Positions 32,547-41,331 are shown, counted from the stretch's first letter. The stretch: DNA of 64,000 nt from Neorhizobium vignae (GCF_000732195.1 NZ_JNNU01000013.1:1-64000); one strand, 5' to 3'. Numbers and translations: made by a program. The notes: generated by a model from the letters alone, not told the origin.

Positions 32547-33362
32547 TCAGAGGATATGCGTGCCGCCGAGGTTTTGCACCGCGCGGCGTGTCATGACGGC
32601 GACGAGATGAGCGCGGTAGTCGGCCGGCGCGTGCATGTCGCCCATCATCCGCGACGGGTCGATGGTGAGGCCTTCCAGCGCTTCGGCCGAAAAATTCACG
32701 GTCAGCAGTTCTTCGGCTTCGGTCCAGCGGAACACGCCCTCGTTGCCGGCGCCGGTGATCGCGACGCGGATATGGCCGTCACGATGTCTGGCCACGAAGG
32801 AAGCAGCCATCGAATAGCGCGAGGCCGGATTGCGGAATTTCGCATAACCGGCGATTTCCGGGGTCTTGAACTCGACGCGGACGAGAATTTCACCGGGTTC
32901 CAACGCGGTCGTGTAGAGGCCCTGGAAATAGTCCTCGGCAGGGATTTCGCGGCGGTCCGTATGAAGGGTCGCATCAAGCGACAGCACGGCGGCTGGATAG
33001 TCGGCGGCCGGGTCGTTATTGGCGGTCGAGCCGCCAATCGTGCCCATATGGCGCACCTGGACGTCGCCGATCGATCCGGCGAGGCCTGAAAGCGCGGGAA
33101 TGGCAGCCTTGATCTCCCCGGACGCGGCGACGACGGCATGCTTGGTCGCCGAGCCGATGATCACCTTGTCAGCGGTGACTTCGATGCCGAAAAGCTCCGG
33201 AATGTTGCGCACGTCGATCAGATGCGCGGGTGCGGCAAGCCGGCTCTTCAGCGTCGGGATCAGCGTATGACCGCCCGAGAGGTAGGAGGGCTCGTCGGAA
33301 TTCGTGTAGAGTTTGACGGCTTCGGCCAGCGTCTTCGGCTTGTGGTAGGTCGTGGCATACAT
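32547..33362 (-). CDS. Molybdenum hydroxylase FAD-binding (medium) subunit, CoxM/CutM-like
   Basis: 271-residue FAD subunit of the xanthine dehydrogenase/CO dehydrogenase family. FAD-binding motifs are YLSGGHTLIPTLKSRL (residues ~27-42) and the TIGGSTANNDPAADYPAAVL block near 108; the C-terminal CO-dehydrogenase flavoprotein domain follows. It would pass electrons from the 2Fe-2S subunit to FAD. The small-subunit gene lies 18 bases upstream. The large molybdopterin subunit expected beside them is absent: the downstream neighbour is a MarR gene on the other strand. The pair may serve a large subunit encoded elsewhere or be a relic. Confidence 0.92.
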   Translation of the reverse strand: MYATTYHKPKTLAEAVKLYTNSDEPSYLSGGHTLIPTLKSRLAAPAHLIDVRNIPELFGIEVTADKVIIGSATKHAVVAASGEIKAAIPALSGLAGSIGDVQVRHMGTIGGSTANNDPAADYPAAVLSLDATLHTDRREIPAEDYFQGLYTTALEPGEILVRVEFKTPEIAGYAKFRNPASRYSMAASFVARHRDGHIRVAITGAGNEGVFRWTEAEELLTVNFSAEALEGLTIDPSRMMGDMHAPADYRAHLVAVMTRRAVQNLGGTHIL

Positions 33363-33380
33363 GGCGTGAGCCTCTCCTGC

Positions 33381-33872
<492 letters not shown>

Positions 33873-34186
33873 GCGCCGCTCCTGTTAAAAACTCGGGCGG
33901 CGAGAGCCGCGATGACTATTATAGCGACGGCAGTGCCGACGGCGATACAAGACATACGGCTAAAAGGCTGCGCGGCCGTCGCCGCTGGCGCGACAGACGG
34001 TCCGGCAGCTTCGGGAGCCGCAGGGGGAATAGGTGCCGATGGTGCAGCTGACATGACTGACGCGGCAACCGCCGCCGTCGCAATAGCCTCCGCTACTCCG
34101 GCATCGGGCGCATGATCAACCATCACGGCTCGCATCGCAAGCTTTTCGAAGGACCCGTCGGTGAGTTTTTTTCGCAACGGAATCAA
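33873..34186 (-). pseudogene. Possible remnant with Ala/Pro linker and membrane anchor upstream of coxS-like gene
   Basis: A minus-strand frame running into the 2Fe-2S subunit gene encodes an Ala/Pro-rich stretch (AAPSAPIPPAAPEAAGPSV) followed by one hydrophobic helix (CIAVGTAVAIIVIAALAA). That layout resembles the tail of CoxG-like SRPBCC proteins that anchor CO-dehydrogenase-type enzymes at the membrane. The START-like domain itself is missing and the frame does not stop before coxS, so this may be a decayed gene or chance. The stretch 34187-34430 beyond it shows no recognisable gene. Confidence 0.25.
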
Positions 34187-34430
34187 GCGGCCACGAGTCC
34201 GCGTTTCCGATCACGCATCGGCCGATCCGCTTGTCCATGGGCCGGCGCCCGGACGAAGCAAGATCACGAGTACCCTGCAGCGGTGATCGAAACGGGGCAC
34301 CAGAGCCCGACACCGCGTCTGCTGGACGAGGCCGCGGCCGAACACATGCGCGCAATCCGACGATCGCCGCATTGCGCCCATCGGAAAGTGGCGCTAAGGC
34401 GTCGCAATAGATTGTTCACGGAAAAGTCCC

Positions 34431-35015
34431 ATGCGCCGCATCATCATCGCCATCACCGGAGCATCCGGTGTTATCTATGGCGTTCGCGCCCTGCAGCTTT
34501 TGAGACAAGTCGAGGATGTCGAGACCCATGCGGTGATCTCGCCCTCCGCTTTTCGCACCGCGATCGACGAAATCGACATGAGTCCCGAAGAGATCAAGAG
34601 CCTGGCCGACGTGCTCTATAATCACAAGGATATCGGCGCGGCGCTCTCCTCCGGCTCGTTCCGCACCGCCGGCATGCTCGTCGCACCTTGCTCGGTAAAG
34701 ACGCTGAGCGGCATCGCCAACTGCTACAATGACGAGCTGATCGTGCGCGCGGCCGACGTCTGCCTGAAGGAACGTCGGCGTGTCGTGCTATTGTTTCGTG
34801 AGACGCCGCTGCATGCCGGCCATATCGCGCTGATGGACCAGGCGACCCGCAATGGCGCGATCGTCATGCCGCCGGTGCCTGCCTTCTATTCGAAGCCCAG
34901 CTCACTCGACGAGATGGTGACCCAGACGGTCGGTCGGGCGCTTGATCTCTTCGATATCCACCTGCCGATGGTCAAGCGCTGGAAGGATGGCCCCGGTTCA
35001 CCCGGCCAGCACTGA
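34431..35015 (+). CDS. ubiX: UbiX-type flavin prenyltransferase
   Basis: 194-residue flavoprotein of the UbiX/Pad1 family. MRRIIIAITGASGVIYGVRALQLL is the FMN-binding start; SGSFRTAGMLVAPCSVKTLSGIANCYNDELIVRAADV and the C-terminal LLFRETPLHAGHIALMDQATRNGAIVMPPVPAFY carry the usual prenyl-phosphate and flavin contacts. UbiX makes the prenylated FMN needed by UbiD decarboxylases. No ubiD-like gene is in the window. It may serve ubiquinone synthesis, or an aromatic decarboxylase elsewhere, given the neighbouring protocatechuate and hydroxycinnamate genes. Confidence 0.92.
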   Translation: MRRIIIAITGASGVIYGVRALQLLRQVEDVETHAVISPSAFRTAIDEIDMSPEEIKSLADVLYNHKDIGAALSSGSFRTAGMLVAPCSVKTLSGIANCYNDELIVRAADVCLKERRRVVLLFRETPLHAGHIALMDQATRNGAIVMPPVPAFYSKPSSLDEMVTQTVGRALDLFDIHLPMVKRWKDGPGSPGQH

Positions 35016-35036
35016 TTTTGTGCTGCGATGTCAGCC

Positions 35037-35543
35037 CTAAAGGGCCGCGAGCGCGTTTTCGATTGCAGCAAGTGCCGTGACCGTCCGCTCGTCCGGCTCC
35101 GCTCGGCGGAAAAACATCACGACGCTTCTGAGATTGCCAGCTGCATCGCCAGTTGAACCATCGGCTGCGATCAGCGCCTGCCCTTCCACCTCCAGGACCG
35201 CCAGCTCGATCCTTTCGGAACTGAGTTCGACATCCTTCACGCCGGTGCGCAAGGTTTGCGTCTCTTTGGTGGGGGCCGGATGCGGCCCGTACTTCAATCG
35301 CCGGCGCACGGCGCGCAGCGGTTTGACCACTTCATTGCGCCAGTCGGCCACGAGATCGTCGATCCGGGCAATCTCTGTCGGCGAAAGCGCCACGGAATTC
35401 GTCGTGAGCCAGGCGGAGAACAGCAGCACCGGCACGTCGACGCCGCTTTCGTCCTGAAGCAGCAGGCAGGCTTCGCCGACACCGGGTGCACCATAAAGCC
35501 GCAATGCGAAATCCCAAAGTCCCTGCCCGGTATCCGCAGCCAT
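35037..35543 (-). CDS. TIGR02444 family protein
   Basis: 168-residue protein of the TIGR02444/DUF2390 family. The family signature is LWDFALRLYGAPGVGEACLLLQDESGVDVPVLLFSAWL near the N-terminus, followed by DDLVADWRNEVVKPLRAVRRRLK. No membrane segment or signal peptide is seen and the function is unknown. It is directly downstream of the decayed toxin gene on the same strand and tail-to-tail with ubiX. Confidence 0.8.
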   Translation of the reverse strand: MAADTGQGLWDFALRLYGAPGVGEACLLLQDESGVDVPVLLFSAWLTTNSVALSPTEIARIDDLVADWRNEVVKPLRAVRRRLKYGPHPAPTKETQTLRTGVKDVELSSERIELAVLEVEGQALIAADGSTGDAAGNLRSVVMFFRRAEPDERTVTALAAIENALAAL

Positions 35544-35576
35544 GCAGCCTCTCCATCGCCTTTCCCCGGCTTAGCA

Positions 35577-35794
35577 GCTTGACTGCGAAACAGGCAAGCT
35601 TCGACAGGTTTTCCCCTGCGGCATCGCGGTCGACGCCGAGGACCCCCGCGCCGTTGGAGCACCTCCATGACAGTGACTGCCGAGATATACGCGCCGTCCA
35701 GGGGAAATGTTTCCATGAAATTCTGAAACTCGGATGCCTGCTTTTTCAAACGTCGTGCAGCCGAGACGACATTCGTGTCCAACAGGAATGCCAT
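35577..35794 (-). pseudogene. VapC-type PIN-domain toxin, truncated and frameshifted
   Basis: The first ~47 residues, MAFLLDTNVVSAARRLKKQA to AVTVMEVLQ, match a FitB/VapC PIN domain, including the first catalytic Asp (LLDTN) and Glu (VMEVLQ). Then the frame turns into low-complexity RGGPRRRPRCRRGK. In the next frame, GVLGVDRDAAGENLSKL continues the expected domain briefly before running into the TIGR02444 gene. The third and fourth acidic residues are missing, so no active toxin is made. It shares one base with the antitoxin stop. The 3' boundary is approximate. Confidence 0.65.
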
Positions 35795-36045
35795 CAGACT
35801 TCAATCTCGCGGTTCTCGAAACTGAGCCACGGAGGATCGAAATCCAAATCCGATCCGTTGGGGTCGTAAAGGGCCTCAGCGATGCTCTTCGGCTTTTTCC
35901 AGTTGGCCTCGAATTCCTCGTAGCTGACAAGCACATGCGTCGGCTTGCCGTGATCGGTGATGACCAACGGATTCTCGTTCGCGGCCTGCCGGGCCTTGCT
36001 CGGGTTCTGATTGAAGGAGGCACTGGTCATGTAGGAAAGAAACAC
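35794..36045 (-). CDS. Phd/YefM-type antitoxin
   Basis: 83-residue antitoxin. NQNPSKARQAANENPLVITDHGKPTHVLVSYEEFEA is the Phd/YefM DNA-binding fold; the acidic tail PNGSDLDFDPPWLSFENREIEV is the usual toxin-binding segment. The start is a GTG at 36045 because GGAGG ends 5 bases before it; an in-frame ATG at 36030 has no such signal. A 7-bp inverted repeat upstream is the probable autoregulatory site. The partner toxin is broken, so the antitoxin survives alone. Confidence 0.85.
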   Translation of the reverse strand: MFLSYMTSASFNQNPSKARQAANENPLVITDHGKPTHVLVSYEEFEANWKKPKSIAEALYDPNGSDLDFDPPWLSFENREIEV

Positions 36046-36064
36046 CGAGACCTCCGGGGCAAAC

Positions 36065-36092
36065 CTAGTATCTTTCTTCGAAAATATACTAG
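36065..36092. promoter_or_regulatory. Candidate antitoxin operator
   Basis: Perfect arms CTAGTAT (36065-36071) and ATACTAG (36086-36092) separated by 14 AT-rich bases, about 20 bases upstream of the antitoxin start. Spaced inverted repeats overlapping the promoter are the normal autoregulatory sites of Phd/VapB antitoxins. Confidence 0.55.
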
Positions 36093-36120
36093 AATTGCCC
36101 GCCCTTCAGTGCAGATGCCG

Positions 36121-37191
36121 TCAGCCCTTGCCCATCGACCTTACGTTGCCCGCAAGTTCCGCCGCGAGCCGTAGTGCAGCGCCGGTCGCGATCACCACGG
36201 GAGGCAGTATCAGCCATTCGAGCGTCCAGGCCGCCCCTGAGCGCTCCTGCTCATGCACCATCGATTGTTGCATGCCGGAAAGCTGTACAGCGTTGAAGCG
36301 CGCGAGCGACACCAGCACTTCGGCGGCAACCGGGTTCTGCTTGTGAGCCATGGCCGAGGAGCCGCCGCCGCCGGCAAGCTGCATTTCGCCGCCCATCAGC
36401 GCGAGCAGCGCCACGTCCTGGCCGAGCTTGCCGAGCGAGCCGGAAATCATCGTAAGGATGTTTGCAAATTCCGTCAGCCGGTCGCGCTGGCTATGCCATT
36501 GCGGTGCGTCGGTCAGGAATAGTTCCCAGGCCAGCGCCTTGCGCACCTCGGCGGCCTTGTCGCCGAATTTTTCAAGGCTACCGGCAGCTCCTCCGAACTG
36601 CACGGCAAAACCGGCTTCGGAAAACGTGTCCAGCCGCTGGCGGTGGCGAGTCAACGGTTCTTTCCAGGCGCGGATACGGTCAGAAACGGTGATCGGGATT
36701 GCCGCCTGCATGCGGGTGTGGCCCATTAGCGTTCGGCCGCCGAATGCCCGGTCGATCTCATCGAAAGCCGTCTCGAGGGCGGCGAGCCGTTCGACGAACA
36801 GAGAGCAGGCCTGCTTCAGGCGGATCATGAGCGCGGTGTCTATGACATCCTGGCTGGTCGCGCCGAAATGCACATGCTTGGCGGCCTCGCCGCCGCCCGC
36901 CTGCTGATTGACGGCAGCGCGAAGCTGCTTGACGAGTTCGGCGACAACGACGCCGTCGCGCGCGGTTCCGTTTCGCAGCCCGGCCATGTCCGGCTCAAAT
37001 GTCTGCACGGCTGCGGTTATGCGCTCCGCAGCCTCGGCCGGGATGACGCCGCAGGAAGCCTGGGCCTTGGCGAGGCCCGTCTCGAACGCCAGCATGGCGT
37101 CGATCTCGGCTTTTGCCGAAAACAGCTGTTCGGTCTCGTCGTCACCGACGAGACCGGACAAAAATGGATGCTCGAAAGCCGAAACGCTCAT
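36121..37191 (-). CDS. pcaB: 3-carboxy-cis,cis-muconate cycloisomerase
   Basis: 356-residue fumarase-superfamily enzyme that lactonises 3-carboxymuconate to 4-carboxymuconolactone, the second step of protocatechuate ortho cleavage. Superfamily boxes are KHVHFGATSQDVIDTALMIRL near residue 105, GHTRMQAAIPITV near 155 and the signature GGGGSSAMAHKQNPVAAEVL near 275. At 356 residues it is shorter than PcaB of Pseudomonas (about 450) but typical of Rhizobiaceae. It ends the pcaDCHGB operon. Confidence 0.95.
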   Translation of the reverse strand: MSVSAFEHPFLSGLVGDDETEQLFSAKAEIDAMLAFETGLAKAQASCGVIPAEAAERITAAVQTFEPDMAGLRNGTARDGVVVAELVKQLRAAVNQQAGGGEAAKHVHFGATSQDVIDTALMIRLKQACSLFVERLAALETAFDEIDRAFGGRTLMGHTRMQAAIPITVSDRIRAWKEPLTRHRQRLDTFSEAGFAVQFGGAAGSLEKFGDKAAEVRKALAWELFLTDAPQWHSQRDRLTEFANILTMISGSLGKLGQDVALLALMGGEMQLAGGGGSSAMAHKQNPVAAEVLVSLARFNAVQLSGMQQSMVHEQERSGAAWTLEWLILPPVVIATGAALRLAAELAGNVRSMGKG

Positions 37192-37224
37192 ATCTACCCC
37201 TGGGCGGACCCTGATTCTTCGACG

Positions 37225-37842
37225 TCAGATATCGAAGAATATGGTTTCGTTTTCGCCCTGAAGATAGATGTTGAAGGTGACGGTATTACCGTCACGCTTG
37301 CCGATCAGGGTGGGAACCCGAACCCGGTGCTCGATGCGCGACAGGATCGGATCCGCCGCATTGGCCTCTTCCTCGTCGGAGAAGTACATGCGGGTGTTGA
37401 GGCCGAGATTGATGCCGCGGGCCACGACCCAGAAGGTGACGTGCGGCGCCATCAGGCGGCCGTCGCGAAAGGGTACCTTGCCGGGCTTGATCGTTTCGAA
37501 GGCGAATTCGCCGGTCGCCATGTCGCCCGGCTGGCGGGCCCAGCCGAAGAAATTCGGATCGGCCTTGCCGCGGGTTTCCGACGGGCTGTTGTAATAGCCG
37601 TCCGCATCCGCCTGCCAGATCTCGATCATTGCGTCCTTGAGCGGCGTCATCGCGCCGTCATAGATGAAACCGCGGATGGTGATGCGCTCGCCGCGCGTCT
37701 GGTCGTTGACCATCGAGCCGGACCCGAGGTCGGTATCGTAGACGCCGGTGATGCCGGAGAAGTTCGGCGTACAGCCGATATGGACATACGGACCCGCGGT
37801 CTGCGAGGCGGATTCCTTGAAGTAGGTGAGCGGCTGGACCAT
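37225..37842 (-). CDS. pcaG: Protocatechuate 3,4-dioxygenase alpha subunit
   Basis: 205-residue alpha subunit of intradiol protocatechuate dioxygenase, which opens the ring between the two hydroxyls. It contains GERITIRGFIYDGAMTPLKDAMIEIWQADADGYYNSP and APHVTFWVVARGINLGLNTRMYF; the alpha subunit lacks the iron-binding HxH (here HVTF), as expected. It starts one base after the pcaH stop and supplies substrate-pocket residues to the alpha-beta complex. Confidence 0.96.
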   Translation of the reverse strand: MVQPLTYFKESASQTAGPYVHIGCTPNFSGITGVYDTDLGSGSMVNDQTRGERITIRGFIYDGAMTPLKDAMIEIWQADADGYYNSPSETRGKADPNFFGWARQPGDMATGEFAFETIKPGKVPFRDGRLMAPHVTFWVVARGINLGLNTRMYFSDEEEANAADPILSRIEHRVRVPTLIGKRDGNTVTFNIYLQGENETIFFDI

Positions 37843-37843
37843 C

Positions 37844-38584
37844 TCAGTTGCCCTCTTTACGGTTCTCGAAGAATGTCGAGCGACGGCCGCGCAGGACGAT
37901 ATCGAATTTATAGGCCCGCATGTCGTGCGGGATGGTGTTCTGCATGTCGAGCGCGGCGATCAGGCCCTTGATCGCATTCTCGTCCGGAATGGTCTTCACG
38001 ATCGGACAAATCCAGATCATCGGATCGCCCTCGAAATACATCTGAGTGATCAGGCGCTGGGCAAAGCCATGGCCGAAAACCGAGAAGTGGATATGCGCCG
38101 GGCGCCAGTCGTTGACGCCGTTCGGCCACGGATAGGGACCGGGCTTGATGGTCTTGAAGGCGTAACCGCCGTCCTCGTCGGTGATCGTGCGTCCGAAGCC
38201 GCCGAAATTCGGGTCGAGCGGCGCGAGATAGGTTTCCTTTTTGTGCCGGTAGCGACCGCCGGCATTGGCCTGCCAGAATTCCACCAGCGCACCCGGAACG
38301 CCGCGGCCACGCTCATCGATGACGCGACCGTAGACGAGAATGCGTTCGCCGAGCGCCATCTCGCCGGGCTTCGCGTAATTGACGATCAGGTCGTTGTCGA
38401 ATTCGCCGATGATGTTATGGCCGAAGACCGGGCCGGTGATCTCGCTCTTGGTACCTTCCAGCGAAATCAGGGCGCGCTGGGGCGAGCGCAGCACCGAGGT
38501 CTTGTAGCCCGGCGTGAATGCCGGCGGATGCCATTCCCTGTCACGGGCGAAAAAGGGTGTCGTTTCTGGGGGTGTGTTCTTCAT
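37844..38584 (-). CDS. pcaH: Protocatechuate 3,4-dioxygenase beta subunit
   Basis: 246-residue beta subunit carrying the ferric site. The histidine pair is visible in WRPAHIHFSVFG, and the tyrosine ligands lie in the regions GERILVYGRVIDERGRGVPGALVEFWQANAGGRYRHKKETY. It begins inside the pcaC stop codon region (38581-38584 overlap), so translation is coupled. With pcaG it produces 3-carboxy-cis,cis-muconate. Confidence 0.96.
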   Translation of the reverse strand: MKNTPPETTPFFARDREWHPPAFTPGYKTSVLRSPQRALISLEGTKSEITGPVFGHNIIGEFDNDLIVNYAKPGEMALGERILVYGRVIDERGRGVPGALVEFWQANAGGRYRHKKETYLAPLDPNFGGFGRTITDEDGGYAFKTIKPGPYPWPNGVNDWRPAHIHFSVFGHGFAQRLITQMYFEGDPMIWICPIVKTIPDENAIKGLIAALDMQNTIPHDMRAYKFDIVLRGRRSTFFENRKEGN

Positions 38585-38997
38585 TTTTGCTCTCCCGCGG
38601 CCTTGTCCGCGTCCATTTCGGCATAAGTGGCTTTGGCGATCTTGAAGGCATGGTTGGCAGCCGGAACGCCGGCATAGATTGCCACATGCATCAAGGCTTC
38701 GCAGATATCGTCCTTTGTCGCACCTGTATTGGCGGTTGCGCGGATATGCATGGCGACTTCGTCGTGATGGCCGAGCGCGGCCAGAAGCGCGATCGTCACC
38801 ATCGAACGCTCGCGCTTGCTCCAGTTCGGCCGCGACCAGACCGTGCCCCAGGCGCCTTCGGTGATCATCTCCTGGAACGGCCCGTCGAACGGCGTCTGGT
38901 TTGCCTGGGCGCGGTCCACATGGGCGTCGCCCAGCACCGAGCGGCGGGTCTTCATACCCTGAACGTAACGTTCCGATGGCGCGGAAGAATCGGCCAT
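38581..38997 (-). CDS. pcaC: 4-carboxymuconolactone decarboxylase
   Basis: 138-residue PcaC. RRSVLGDAHVDRAQANQTPFDGPFQEMITEGAWGTVWSRP is the PcaC-specific N-terminal block, and SMVTIALLAALGHHDEVAMHIRATANTGATKDDICEALMHVAIYAGVPAANHAFKIAK the CMD-fold core. It converts 4-carboxymuconolactone to 3-oxoadipate enol-lactone. Four-base overlap with pcaH; the pcaD gene ends two bases upstream. Confidence 0.95.
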   Translation of the reverse strand: MADSSAPSERYVQGMKTRRSVLGDAHVDRAQANQTPFDGPFQEMITEGAWGTVWSRPNWSKRERSMVTIALLAALGHHDEVAMHIRATANTGATKDDICEALMHVAIYAGVPAANHAFKIAKATYAEMDADKAAGEQK

Positions 38998-38999
38998 GT

Positions 39000-39794
39000 C
39001 TAGTCCTCGAGTTGTTCGATGAAGCCGCGGATCAGCGCGGCATGGGCGGCGGGGGCCTCGACGCAGGGGATATGCGCCGCGCCCTCGATGATGTCGTAAC
39101 GTGCGCCGGGGATCAGGTCAGCGAGCGATTTGACGACTTCGGGCGGCGTCGAACCGTCCTCGCGACCGACGATGCAGAGCACCGGCACGGCGATCTTTTT
39201 GGCCACCTCGGTGAAATCCGCGTCTCGGATCGCGGCGCAGGTGCCGCTGTATCCGGAGATCGGCTGGCGCACGAGCATGTTGCAATAGGCTTGGTAGGCG
39301 GCGTTGTCCGGCTTGCGGAACGGCGCAGTGAACCAGCGCTCCATGATCGCGTCGAGAATGCTGGCTATACCGTTCTGCTCGACGGCAGCGATGCGCGCCG
39401 CCCAGCTTTCGGCAGTGCCGATCTTGTGAGCGGTGTTAGACAGAACCAACGCTTTTACGAGATCAGGCCGGTTTGCATACAGGTTCTGGGCGATCAGCCC
39501 GCCGACCGAAAGGCCGCAGACGATGACGCGACTTAGCTGCAGATGGTCGAGCAGGCCGGCAAGATCGGCCGCATGGTCTGCGATCGAATAGGGCGGATTG
39601 CCAAGGCCGGACAGCCCGTGGCCACGCTTGTCATAGGTCAGGACCGTATAGTCCTCGGCAAACTTGGGCAGTTCGTGGTGCCAGATGCGGCTGTCGGTTC
39701 CGAGCGAATTGATGAACACGACGACCGGCTTTCCGTCGCCTGCGCGCTGGATGTCGTAATGGATCACAATGTTGTTGATGTGTACAAACTGCAT
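39000..39794 (-). CDS. pcaD: 3-oxoadipate enol-lactonase
   Basis: 264-residue alpha/beta hydrolase. It has the nucleophile elbow VCGLSVGGLIAQ (Ser near residue 93), the acid in CIVGREDGSTPPEV and the histidine in EGAAHIPCVEAPAA. It hydrolyses the enol-lactone to 3-oxoadipate, the last step encoded here; the thiolase and transferase genes (pcaIJF) are not in the window. It is the first gene of the operon and is divergent from pcaQ. GGAGG lies 5-6 bases upstream of the ATG. Confidence 0.95.
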   Translation of the reverse strand: MQFVHINNIVIHYDIQRAGDGKPVVVFINSLGTDSRIWHHELPKFAEDYTVLTYDKRGHGLSGLGNPPYSIADHAADLAGLLDHLQLSRVIVCGLSVGGLIAQNLYANRPDLVKALVLSNTAHKIGTAESWAARIAAVEQNGIASILDAIMERWFTAPFRKPDNAAYQAYCNMLVRQPISGYSGTCAAIRDADFTEVAKKIAVPVLCIVGREDGSTPPEVVKSLADLIPGARYDIIEGAAHIPCVEAPAAHAALIRGFIEQLED

Positions 39795-39865
39795 CAGCGC
39801 CTCCTCCCGTTCTTATAGATTGCACTAGTTTCCGGTTAGGTAAAATGATATTTCAGCATGATCCC

Positions 39866-39881
39866 CTAACCCCAGGGTTAT
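39866..39881 (-). promoter_or_regulatory. PcaQ operator
   Basis: Read on the minus strand, ATAACC (39881-39876), four bases and GGTTA (39871-39867) match the dyad ATAACC-N4-GGTTAA described for PcaQ of Sinorhizobium and Agrobacterium at 15 of 16 positions. It directly abuts the pcaQ start codon and lies 72-87 bases upstream of pcaD, the right place for activation by PcaQ. A further half-site GGTTAGG occurs near 39833. Confidence 0.75.
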
Positions 39882-40814
39882 TTGATCTTGATCAATTCTC
39901 GAGTCAAGTTTCGGCACTTGCATACATTTGTCGAGGTCGCGCGCCAGAAAAGCGTGGTCAAGGCGGCCGAAATCCTGCATGTCAGCCAGCCGGCCGTCAC
40001 CAAGACCATCCGCGAGCTCGAAGAGGCGCTGGGTGTCGCCATGTTCGAGCGCGACGGTCGCGGCATCCGTATCACCCGTTATGGCGAGGTGTTCCTGCGC
40101 CATGCGGGTGCGGCACTCACCGCACTGCGCCAAGGCGTGGATTCCGTCTCGCAGGAACTGTTCGATTCCGCGCCACCGGTCCGGATCGGCGCGCTTCCTA
40201 CCGTTTCCACCCGCGTTATGCCACGTGCCATGACACTGTTCCTCGCCGAAAAGACCGGCAGCCGCGTCAAGATCGTGACGGGAGATAATGCCGTTTTGAT
40301 GGAGCAGCTCCGGGTTGGCGAGCTCGACCTCGTGGTGGGCCGTCTGGCATTGCCTGAAAAGATGACCGGCCTGTCTTTCGAACATCTCTATTCGGAACAG
40401 GTCGTCTTCACCGTCCGCGCCGGCCACCCGCTGCTCGATGGCAAGCGATCAATATTCGAAGGCTTTGCCGACTATCCGGTGCTGATGCCGACGCGGGGCT
40501 CAATTATTCGGCCTTCGGTCGAACAGTTCCTGATCGCCAACGGCGTCGCCAGTCTGCCGACGCAGGTGGAAACCGTCTCGGATGCCTTCGGCCGCGCATT
40601 CGTGCGGTCGAGCGACGCGATCTGGATCATCTCTACGGGCGTGGTCGCCGCAGATATCGAGGACGGGGTTCTGGCGACGCTGCCGATCGATACCAGCGAG
40701 ACCCGCGGCCCCGTCGGCCTCACCATCCGAGCCGACGCAAACCCCTCGACACCGCTGTCGATCCTGATGCAGACCATCCGCCAGGCCGCTGCGGAGATCA
40801 TGCCGGCGCGTTGA
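39882..40814 (+). CDS. pcaQ: LysR-type regulator of the pca operon
   Basis: 310-residue LysR regulator closely resembling rhizobial PcaQ: VKFRHLHTFVEVARQKSVVKAAEILHVSQPAVTKTIRELEEALG is the DNA-binding domain, and RIGALPTVSTRVMP plus SFEHLYSEQVVFTVRAGHPLL belong to the effector domain that senses 3-carboxymuconate or related intermediates. The first codon appears to be TTG (39882 or 39888) with AGGG upstream; no ATG is available at the domain start. It overlaps the convergent cysteine-cluster gene by 17 bases. Confidence 0.94.
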   Translation: MILINSRVKFRHLHTFVEVARQKSVVKAAEILHVSQPAVTKTIRELEEALGVAMFERDGRGIRITRYGEVFLRHAGAALTALRQGVDSVSQELFDSAPPVRIGALPTVSTRVMPRAMTLFLAEKTGSRVKIVTGDNAVLMEQLRVGELDLVVGRLALPEKMTGLSFEHLYSEQVVFTVRAGHPLLDGKRSIFEGFADYPVLMPTRGSIIRPSVEQFLIANGVASLPTQVETVSDAFGRAFVRSSDAIWIISTGVVAADIEDGVLATLPIDTSETRGPVGLTIRADANPSTPLSILMQTIRQAAAEIMPAR

Positions 40815-41235
40815 CGCCCGGCTCTATCTTCATCACGTCGTCGCCGCAAAACAGGATGAGATAGTGACCGCGTGCCTGTGCGGCTTCGGCCCAATTGTCG
40901 AGATCGGAAAGATACGGCGCCTGTTTCCAGGCATCCGGATGGGCCGGGTCGACCAGTATTGTCAGCTGCGGCCCCTGCTCATAGACGAGCATCTTCGATG
41001 TCAGCGGCCGCCAGGCCTCTGGCACAGTCGCATCCTTCATCCACAGACAGAGGAAATCGCGGCAGAGCTGAGGTCGGTCGGCATAGATTGCGCAACCCTG
41101 CCCTTCCGTACAGTGCCGGCACCAGGCGTCCGGCGGCTTGTCCAGCGCCGCAATTTCGGGAAGCCGGCAGCAGAGCGTGCAGGTGCCGCAGGATCGCGCT
41201 GTCTTTTCACGCGCTGTCTTTTCAACTGTCTCCAA
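40798..41235 (-). CDS. YkgJ-like cysteine-cluster protein
   Basis: 145-residue protein with many cysteines: SCGTCTLCCRLPEI at residues ~15-28, WCRHCTEGQGC near 40-50 and LCRDFLC near 58-64. This zinc/iron-chelating CxxCxxCC pattern defines the YkgJ (UPF0153) family. The partner metal and role are unknown. The 3' end overlaps the end of pcaQ by 17 bases, so the two genes converge; there is no sign of functional linkage. Confidence 0.85.
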   Translation of the reverse strand: METVEKTAREKTARSCGTCTLCCRLPEIAALDKPPDAWCRHCTEGQGCAIYADRPQLCRDFLCLWMKDATVPEAWRPLTSKMLVYEQGPQLTILVDPAHPDAWKQAPYLSDLDNWAEAAQARGHYLILFCGDDVMKIEPGVNAPA

Positions 41236-41331
41236 GATCTCGCCGCCTCAACCGCAAATGCCCGGCCAAACGACCGGCCGGGCCTGCGATTATACGCTGC
41301 GGTTCTTCTGCGCAAACAGAGACTGACGATT

